The notes under the pieces were generated by a model, which was not told the DNA's origin, did not search any database, and was given only the letters and a program-made list of their open reading frames with translations. This document shows positions 34,494 to 39,374 of a DNA stretch of 39,374 bases, piece by piece (position 1 is the stretch's first letter; the number at the start of each line of letters is the position of its first letter). The stretch is from contig WFZW01000232.1 of assembly GCA_015489365.1 (NCBI GenBank), positions 1 to 39,374 of the forward strand, written 5' to 3'. Source of the stretch: Deltaproteobacteria bacterium. GTDB lineage: Bacteria > Desulfobacterota > Dissulfuribacteria > Dissulfuribacterales > QOAL01. A program made the translations under genes and the position numbers.

Positions 34494-35420
34494 CTATGCC
34501 GCACAGGCCTTCTCAAGATTCGGCACCATCTGTTTTTTACGGCTCATGACGCCAGGCAGCCATACAGTCTTACCCTCCAGTGTCTTACCAAAGGCCTTCT
34601 CAATGATGCTGGGGTCATCGGTAACCGCCATCAGATCCGTACCTTCCTTCATGATATCAGTTAGCATCAAGAAAACGCTATGGCGATTGCCCTCCTCCTT
34701 GACCTTCTTGAGCTCTTCATAGAGATCGTCACGGATCTTGTCTACAAGGTCAAGGGAGACAAGTTCAAGTTGGCCAATACCTATGGCCTTGCCGCTCATG
34801 TCGAAGTCCTTGTAGTCGCGGAAGATCAGATCCCGTGGGGAGACGCCTTCCACTGCGCTCTTGGCCTTGGCCATCTCCATCCCCCAATCCATCATGTTGT
34901 CGATCCCTGCGATCTTGGCCAGTGCCTCTGCAGCTTCCTTATCCTCAGGGGTACAGGTCGCAGACTTAAACAATACCGTATCACTTAAGATGGCAGACAT
35001 CATAAGCCCAGCAACATTGGCAGGGATTTCCTTCTTGTAAAGATCCACATAGAGCTTGTAAAGGATGGTGCCAGTGCATCCTACAGGCATGGCACAGAAA
35101 AAGATTGGATTGGGCGTGGTTATGTCACCTATCTTATGGTGATCCACCACTGCCAACAACTCTCCCTTGTCCCAGTTATCAGGGGCCTGTTTGATATCAC
35201 TGTGGTCAACCAACATGTACTGTTCATTTGTAACATCGGTCCTCAGCTCAGGGGCATCAAATCCAAATTTCTTTAAAACCACCTCTGTCTCAGGATTGAG
35301 ATCACCCTGCCTGCATGGAACTGCGTCAACGCCCAACATCTTTTGTAACTCGGCAAAGGCTATTGCAGCGGTTACGGAATCAGTATCAGGGCTCTTGTGT
35401 CCTAGTACGTATACGGCCAT
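34494..35420 (-). CDS. ppaC: manganese-dependent inorganic pyrophosphatase (family II)
   Basis: Hydrolyses pyrophosphate to phosphate, driving biosynthesis; a DHH-superfamily enzyme active with Mn. The 308-aa product has the first motif YVLGHKSPDTDSVTAAIAFA, LVDHSD, the DHH motif AVVDHHKIGD, a CTGTILYKLY segment and ILSDTVLFKSATCTPEDKEA, followed by the C-terminal DHHA2 part with MSRKKQMVP, which binds the second phosphate. ATG 35420 was chosen because AAGGAGG lies 8 nt upstream; an ORF extension to 35441 has no such support. It is a single-gene unit with its own strong terminator. Family II enzymes are less common than PpA and occur in many anaerobes. Confidence 0.96.
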   Translation of the reverse strand: MAVYVLGHKSPDTDSVTAAIAFAELQKMLGVDAVPCRQGDLNPETEVVLKKFGFDAPELRTDVTNEQYMLVDHSDIKQAPDNWDKGELLAVVDHHKIGDITTPNPIFFCAMPVGCTGTILYKLYVDLYKKEIPANVAGLMMSAILSDTVLFKSATCTPEDKEAAEALAKIAGIDNMMDWGMEMAKAKSAVEGVSPRDLIFRDYKDFDMSGKAIGIGQLELVSLDLVDKIRDDLYEELKKVKEEGNRHSVFLMLTDIMKEGTDLMAVTDDPSIIEKAFGKTLEGKTVWLPGVMSRKKQMVPNLEKACAA

Positions 35421-35917
35421 TGTCAATTCCTCCTTAAACATGCGATTAAAATTATTCTGAAATTCCTCTCCTGTTCCGGGAATCTCTTATGAAGCGCCAT
35501 TCAGTAAAATCTCAAAAAAATATCCTGACCAAGAATTTATATTAAATAGATACGAAAAATTTGTCTCTTGTGTAGCACAATGGTGGATTTTTGCCAAGGT
35601 CTTTTTGGCAAACAGGGGCCAGGCCAACACCTATTCTAGGCATCCATATCACCGGCCGTGACACTTGCACCAGCACCATTGGCGGCAGCGTCTCTGGACA
35701 TAAAAACCTACCCCGTATCGTAGAGTATGCCTTGGGCAAAACTTTTCTATATGGAATTTTTTTTCCATAAAATCAAGAAAATCTTTTCCACTACTTCCCC
35801 ATCCCATTAATTTTTATCCATTATGATGTGGTTCATCAGGTCAAAATCCTGGATCTTCCTGGGCATACTTTTTGAAGTCCTCTTTAGTAAACCTTGCATA
35901 GGAAAGGAGAAGGAAAG
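35421..35917. other. gene-free divergent region between ppaC and the small membrane protein gene
   Basis: Holds TTGCCAA/TTGGCAA (35591-35597 with 35605-35611), a 7-bp hairpin with a 7-nt loop. It must include the ppaC promoter. A 65-codon minus-strand frame (35542-35739) lacks a ribosome binding site and was not called. No family A or B copy recognised. Confidence 0.45.
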
Positions 35918-36265
35918 ATGTCTATTACCTACTGTGCTGAACGTGCCTGGTGGAGGTTGAATTCTCCGCTTGATCCAATAGAGGTTGCCTTCTTTTCCTT
36001 CATCTTTATAGCATCACTGCTTGATTTTGGATTTACATGCTACCATCTGGCCCATGGTGCCACCGAGCTAAATCCTCTTTTGGCACCATTTTTTAACTCT
36101 GGGCACTTTATGGAGGCCTTCTGGATAAAGACAGGGCTTACCGCCTCTGGCCTTGCAATCCTGAGACTGTTTTCCGGCAAGAAATTGGTACGCCAGGCAT
36201 TGTTTTTCCTCTCCTTTGTATACACGGGACTTATTTATTATCATCTTGCCTTTATCTCGATTTGA
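35918..36265 (+). CDS. small membrane protein, DUF5658-like
   Basis: A 115-aa protein with three probable membrane segments: ~25-45 (EVAFFSFIFIASLLDFGFTC), ~69-88 (AFWIKTGLTASGLAILRLF) and ~94-113 (ALFFLSFVYTGLIYYHLAFI). The pattern LLDFGFTCYHLAHGATELNP, with the acidic residue, the GA.E.NP motif and a Lys in the second segment, resembles DUF5658. The function of that family is unknown. ATG 35918 follows GGAAAGGAGAAGG and is preferred over a codon 24 nt upstream. No obvious operon partner. Confidence 0.78.
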   Translation: MSITYCAERAWWRLNSPLDPIEVAFFSFIFIASLLDFGFTCYHLAHGATELNPLLAPFFNSGHFMEAFWIKTGLTASGLAILRLFSGKKLVRQALFFLSFVYTGLIYYHLAFISI

Positions 36266-36273
36266 TTACAACA

Positions 36274-36350
36274 AAACCTTTCTGCACCCCAGCACCCTTG
36301 GCGCTCCTCCCGGAGCATAAACCTTATTCAAGATACATTTACACGGCAAC
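36274..36350 (+). repeat. family A repeat, decayed copy
   Basis: AAAACCTTTCTGCACCCC, AGCACCCTTGGCGCTCC, GCATAAACCTTATTC, GATACATTTACACGGCAAC follow the family-A order with many substitutions. The distal hairpin is no longer convincing. It starts just after the small membrane protein gene. Confidence 0.55.
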
Positions 36351-36375
36351 AGACATTCTAGTGGCGGGCATAAAC

Positions 36376-36422
36376 ATTTTGTTTCCATGTATGTCCTTGT
36401 GTGCCCATGGCTAATCAAAAAA
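36376..36422 (+). repeat. family B intergenic repeat, copy 4
   Basis: ATTTTGTTTCCATGTATGTCC, split ATTTTGTTTCC / ATGTATGTCC, then TTGTGTGCCCATGGCTAATC and AAAAAACG. CCATG (36385-36389) pairs perfectly with CATGG (36406-36410) around 16 nt. Confidence 0.75.
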
Positions 36423-36423
36423 C

Positions 36424-36458
36424 GGCCCATGCATGAGGTTGCATAGAGCAAATGGGCC
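36424..36458. other. perfect hairpin between a B and an A repeat
   Basis: GGCCCAT (36424-36430) pairs with ATGGGCC (36452-36458) around 21 nt. It lies exactly between family-B copy 4 and the next family-A copy. No T-run follows, so a terminator is unlikely. Role unknown. Confidence 0.45.
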
Positions 36459-36470
36459 AGGATAACCTCC

Positions 36471-36556
36471 TAAACTTCCATGCGGCCCGTACCTTGGTGC
36501 CGCACCCCAAGTGCATGAAGATACAGCCTATATGGGTACTGTATTTTCACGGTAAA
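36471..36556 (+). repeat. family A repeat, full copy
   Basis: TAAACTTCCATGCGGCCCGT, ACCTTGGTGCCGCACCCC, ATACAG - 12-nt loop - CTGTAT, TTTTCACGGTAAA. The loop is longer and can add an inner CC/GG pair. It ends 12 bp before the palindrome upstream of the sigma-54 promoter. Confidence 0.93.
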
Positions 36557-36568
36557 ATGAACATCATG

Positions 36569-36582
36569 CGGCAGACCTGCCG
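36569..36582. promoter_or_regulatory. candidate upstream activating site for the sigma-54 promoter
   Basis: CGGCAG-AC-CTGCCG is a perfect 14-bp palindrome about 83 bp upstream of the -24 element, a usual distance for an enhancer-binding-protein site. A second palindrome, GGTTT-C-AAACC, lies at 36588-36598. Neither fits the NifA site TGT-N10-ACA. I saw no second copy of the 14-bp site in the window. Confidence 0.55.
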
Positions 36583-36651
36583 GATTAGGTTTCAAACCAT
36601 ATCGATTGGATCAGGCAGGGCTATGGGACAAAATGTTCAGAATAGAGTATC

Positions 36652-36667
36652 TGGCACAACTTTTGCG
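36652..36667 (+). promoter_or_regulatory. sigma-54 (RpoN) promoter for the ParA-LC7 gene
   Basis: TGGCAC-AACTT-TTGCG matches the sigma-54 consensus TGGCAC-N5-TTGC exactly, with GG at 36653-36654 and GC at 36665-36666, ten bases apart. It predicts a start near 36678 and a ~105-nt leader to the ATG at 36783. It would need an enhancer-binding protein; two are encoded in this window. Confidence 0.82.
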
Positions 36668-36782
36668 ATAATTTTTTATCTCTGTATGATGATGTCGGGT
36701 GTTATCGGAGACAACAACCATTCTTGTCGGAATAGCAGCTTACTCTTGTAAATTTTTAATATCTTAAGGTCACAGGGAACCG

Positions 36783-37994
36783 ATGCCAGAGTCAAAAATC
36801 GTAACTATCGGCAGCCAGAAAGGGGGCGTTGGCAAAACCACAGTAGTACTCAACCTTGGAATCGGCCTGGGCAGGATGGGTTGGAAGGTCCTATTGGTGG
36901 ATGGAGACCCCCAGGGTGGCTTGGGGATCTCCTGCTCCCGGGCTAAATACCACGGCCCAGGGCTGATAGAGATACTCATGGGCAAGGCTGATAAATCCCA
37001 GGCCGTCCAGGAACTCTCCGATTCCATAGCCCTTTGCAGGATTGGAAGCAAAGCCCCGAATGAAATCCTTGTCTATGAAAAAAAAGCGATTAATGGCAAC
37101 CTGGGGAGGCTGATTCGAGATATTGCTAGTGACTTCGATTGCGCACTGGTCGACACCCCGGCAGGGACCGGAACCGTAACAAGGGCCTTCCTGGAAATAA
37201 GCGATAGGGTAGTGCCTGTCATCAATTGCCTGGCTGGCACTGTCAGATCCATGCCGAGATTCATAGCCCTTACCGATTGGGTAAAGGAAAAGATAAATCC
37301 TGACCTCAGACTGGGTGGTGTTGTCATAAACATGTTTAACGAAAAAGACCCATCTGAAGAAAGGATCTGCAAGTACCTGCAATCAAGGCTTCATAAGGAC
37401 TTCTTCTACAATACGATAATCCCTAGGGACAAGGCCTTTGACACGGCCCATACCAGGGCAATGCCGGTGTCCCTACTGCCAGAAGGCAAAGGGGCTTCAA
37501 GGCACTTCGAGGCACTGGCAGAAGAATTCATCAGACGTGATGCTGCCATGGCAAGGACAAGTCCAGGCACTCATGCCACTACCACCAGTGCCATGCACGA
37601 TGAAATAAAGGCCACGGACAGCTCCCAGGCATTCCAGGCAGATCCGTTTGAGGGCCTTCTCTCATCCATATGCTGCCAGGCCGGATTCAATGCCTTAGTA
37701 CTTGCAGATGCCATGGGTTTCCCCATATCTGGACATAACAGCCCAACGTATGTGGACGAAATGGCTGCATTTGCTCCGGTACTTGGGGATTCCCTGGAAA
37801 AGGCCCGTGCCATCCTGGGACTTGATCAGGCAGAGAGCATTGTCCTCGAGGCAAGTGGCGGGGAGAGGCTTGCGCTTAGGATGTTCAAGATGCAGGAGGA
37901 AACATACTATCTGCTTGCCAGGTGCCAACCCGGACTGGATGCAGAAAGTGAGCTGGAGCTTGCAGTGGAAAAAATAAAGGCAGTCCTGTCATAA
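36783..37994 (+). CDS. ParA/MinD-type ATPase fused to a roadblock/LC7-like domain
   Basis: A 403-aa two-part protein. Residues 1-250 are a ParA-type ATPase: deviant Walker A KGGVGKTT (13-20) with signature lysines K13 and K18, A' motif VDGDPQGG (39-46) and Walker B ALVDTPAGTG (D124). A polar linker (~252-288, with HATTTSAMHDEIKATDSS) joins it to residues ~289-403. That part looks like roadblock/LC7: FEGLLSSICCQAGFNALVLA, DAMGFPISG, LGDSLEKARAILG, SIVLEASGGERLALRMFKMQ, YYLLARC. ParA ATPases position cargo; LC7 domains dimerise and often regulate small GTPases. No ParB or parS is visible, so plasmid-type partition is unlikely. Expression is probably sigma-54 dependent. Confidence 0.85.
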   Translation: MPESKIVTIGSQKGGVGKTTVVLNLGIGLGRMGWKVLLVDGDPQGGLGISCSRAKYHGPGLIEILMGKADKSQAVQELSDSIALCRIGSKAPNEILVYEKKAINGNLGRLIRDIASDFDCALVDTPAGTGTVTRAFLEISDRVVPVINCLAGTVRSMPRFIALTDWVKEKINPDLRLGGVVINMFNEKDPSEERICKYLQSRLHKDFFYNTIIPRDKAFDTAHTRAMPVSLLPEGKGASRHFEALAEEFIRRDAAMARTSPGTHATTTSAMHDEIKATDSSQAFQADPFEGLLSSICCQAGFNALVLADAMGFPISGHNSPTYVDEMAAFAPVLGDSLEKARAILGLDQAESIVLEASGGERLALRMFKMQEETYYLLARCQPGLDAESELELAVEKIKAVLS

Positions 37995-38050
37995 AAGGCC
38001 ATGCTACCCAAAAATTACCGCGCATTCCTACAACATTTACATCCTGGATA

Positions 38051-38110
38051 GGGCTGTATCTTCATGTATTGGGGGGCGGCACCAAGGTACGGGCCGCATG
38101 GAAGTTTAGA
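38051..38110 (-). repeat. family A repeat, truncated copy
   Basis: Reverse orientation; the plus strand reads GGGCTGTATCTTCATG, GGCACCAAGGTACGGGCCGC, ATGGAAGTTTAGA. The 3' end of the element, including one arm of the second hairpin and the TTTTCACGGTAAA end, is missing. It lies between the convergent ParA-LC7 and 207-aa genes. Confidence 0.88.
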
Positions 38111-38122
38111 CTTGACATAACA

Positions 38123-38746
38123 CTAGCGTTTACCATCTACACCGATAAAATAGCAACACATGTAGTCATCAAGGGCCTTTTCCACGGTATGCCTGGAAAT
38201 CCCTGCCTCATTGAGCCATCTGCTGGCGATTCCCTTCTCTCCGCTACCAGATCTACATCCAAGCTGGTATATGTCCACCTTCTTTCTGCCTATCTTCACC
38301 TTATCTCCAAGAGCGCTTCTGAGGGACTGATGGACTGCACAAAACGGGCTCACCCCGGCTCCCTCCCCTATCCTGTACCTGGTGGTAACCATGCTGGGTT
38401 TATTGAATTCCCTTGTAATGTCGCTGTAGCCATCCGGAAGGCTCCCGAAGACCTCCCGATAGTTGGCAATAGAAGGGGCAAAGGGACAAAATTTCAAACC
38501 GAACAATGAATCACCCAGATGGGTTGCCCTGCCTTCTATCTGTGCTATCGGATTAGAGGCCCCTTCTATGGAGGCGATAAATTCCTCAAGACTATCAAAT
38601 TCCACCTCATCTATCATATTAGCCGCATTCAAGGCATTTCTTATGAGTACCCCCTTTGCGTTTGCAGCACCACTTTGGGCAATGAGGACCTTTATCATGT
38701 CAAGAAAACTGATGTGGGCGATATCAAGAATCTTTCCTTCGACCAT
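38123..38746 (-). CDS. unrecognised 207-aa protein paired with an LC7 gene
   Basis: I do not recognise the family. It is soluble, with an N-terminal SFLDMIKVLIAQSGAANAKG segment that looks helical. Five cysteines lie in notable settings: C87 (LKFCPFAP), C136 (SPFCAVHQSL), C164 (YQLGCRSGSG) and C197-C198 (YMCCYFIG), with H139 near. This could be a metal or cluster site, or a hydrophobic-ligand pocket; that is speculation. AGGAG lies 8 nt before ATG 38746. It follows the LC7 gene by 43 nt on the same strand, so the two are likely one operon, convergent with the ParA-LC7 gene. Confidence 0.7.
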   Translation of the reverse strand: MVEGKILDIAHISFLDMIKVLIAQSGAANAKGVLIRNALNAANMIDEVEFDSLEEFIASIEGASNPIAQIEGRATHLGDSLFGLKFCPFAPSIANYREVFGSLPDGYSDITREFNKPSMVTTRYRIGEGAGVSPFCAVHQSLRSALGDKVKIGRKKVDIYQLGCRSGSGEKGIASRWLNEAGISRHTVEKALDDYMCCYFIGVDGKR

Positions 38747-38789
38747 TTTGTACTCCTAGTAGCGTTCAGGGCCTGTGCCCGGCCCAATT

Positions 38790-39149
38790 CTAGATAGCTG
38801 CGACTTCCTGGATCTCCTTAGCGTACTTCCTGATCTTCAGCCTGATCATCCCAAGGTTGGAGCCCTTATCAGCAACTATGACAAGGAAGGCCTCATCCCC
38901 TACTGGGGCCAGCATGACAGGGCCGTTTTCATATTCGATCATACTCAGGGATAAAGGTCCCTTATCCAATTGGGCCCCCATGGCCTCCGAGGCCCCAAAA
39001 CCACTGGAGGCTATGGCCCCCACCATTTCAGAATCCACCCCTGCCATGGTCACGTCTTCCACCAGGAATCCGTCACGCCCCACTAGGCAGGCGGTATTGA
39101 CTCCCGGTATGTTGGTAAATTCCATTAACAAATCCTTTAATGTTGACAT
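38790..39149 (-). CDS. roadblock/LC7 domain protein
   Basis: A 119-aa protein covering one roadblock/LC7 domain: MSTLKDLLMEFTNIPGVNTA, CLVGRDGFLVEDVTMAGVD, MVGAIASSGFGASEAMGAQL, LSLSMIEYENGPVMLAPVGD, EAFLVIVADKGSNLGMIRLK. Bacterial members such as MglB form homodimers and act on Ras-like GTPases; no such GTPase gene is in the window. ATG 39149 has AAGGAG 8 nt upstream and matches the natural domain start. The frame stays open upstream to the window edge (listed separately), so this may instead be the end of a larger protein. Confidence 0.88.
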   Translation of the reverse strand: MSTLKDLLMEFTNIPGVNTACLVGRDGFLVEDVTMAGVDSEMVGAIASSGFGASEAMGAQLDKGPLSLSMIEYENGPVMLAPVGDEAFLVIVADKGSNLGMIRLKIRKYAKEIQEVAAI

Positions 39150-39374
39150 GGCCTTCTCCTTTGTATTTGTAGAATCTAATGGATGGACACAGACGCCTTC
39201 ATCTATCCGCCCCGCGCCTTCATCCGGGGCAACCGCAAGACTTGAAGATTCAAAATCTATCTCAAGATCATCGATATCGGTGCCGTCTCCCACATCCGGC
39301 CTGCCCGGTTGCATTCCATCTTCATCATCCCTTCTTACGCCTTCTATCAAAAGTGCGGCTACCGTCGTATGGAT
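39150..39374 (-). other. in-frame open stretch upstream of the LC7 gene, possible partial CDS
   Basis: All 75 codons up to the window edge are open in the LC7 frame, while the other two minus frames close within 50 nt of the edge. The peptide is acidic and linker-like (GTDIDDLEIDFESSSLAVAP, DEGAGRIDEG) with many GNN codons, as in coding DNA. It may be the linker of a larger protein ending in LC7, with an internal start at 39149. Its own upstream part is outside the window. Confidence 0.45.

Noticed and set aside
35542-35739. 65-codon minus-strand frame after ppaC start
   Set aside because: No ribosome binding site and no family resemblance; left as non-coding.
36783-37994. Plasmid or prophage partition locus
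   Set aside because: No ParB, parS-like repeats, replication or phage genes; neighbours are chromosomal-type genes.
165-38110. Repeats as a CRISPR array
   Set aside because: Copies are kilobases apart, in both orientations, with no regular spacers and no cas genes.

Overview
The window reads as a chromosomal segment of a Gram-negative, probably anaerobic and sulfide-exposed bacterium, most likely of the Desulfobacterota (former Deltaproteobacteria) type. That placement is inference. It rests on a Thi4 thiazole synthase with the sulfide-dependent active-site histidine, two sigma-54 enhancer-binding proteins, a Memo-family protein, a Mn-dependent pyrophosphatase, roadblock/LC7 proteins and a full Lgt/Lnt/RND/TonB outer-membrane set. 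No phage, plasmid, transposase or CRISPR array is visible.

Layout. 1-143: start of a secreted protein. 399-1888: a small hypothetical gene plus lgt, ending in an intrinsic terminator. 2093-5873: a compact minus-strand operon thi4 - nifA-like regulator - pcnB. 6653-8399: fbp and a histidine phosphatase. 8885-12493: htpX - EamA transporter - B12-type radical SAM operon. 12749-13606: an unrecognised 285-aa gene bracketed by repeats. 13805-14593: an ANTAR response regulator and tRNA-Gln(CUG). 14713-16796: a divergent Memo-family gene and a biotin-ligase-like gene. 16841-22644: an RND efflux operon (adaptor, pump, outer-membrane channel). 22852-26340: prfB with its programmed frameshift, lnt, and a degenerate HsdR-N-like protein. 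26805-33467: trmJ, then a translationally coupled cassette of binding protein, histidine kinase, sigma-54 response regulator and TonB-dependent receptor. 33846-36265: TPR protein, Mn-pyrophosphatase and a small membrane protein. 36569-39374: a ParA-LC7 fusion behind a textbook sigma-54 promoter, convergent with a cysteine-containing unknown and an LC7 protein.

The most unusual feature is between the genes. Nearly every gap holds one or more copies of an ~84-bp repeat (family A, about 18 full, truncated or decayed copies, both orientations), often next to a second ~50-100-bp repeat (family B, 4 copies). Both have a hairpin whose pairing is kept while the bases change, which suggests a structured RNA or DNA element rather than simple debris. 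Copies abut or enter gene ends: one supplies the stop codon of the TonB receptor gene, one ends against the fbp ribosome binding site, and decayed copies run into the 5' ends of two reading frames.

The other candidates for a new system are the sigma-54-driven ParA-LC7/LC7 group, the binding-protein-coupled two-component/TonB cassette, and the htpX-EamA-radical SAM operon.
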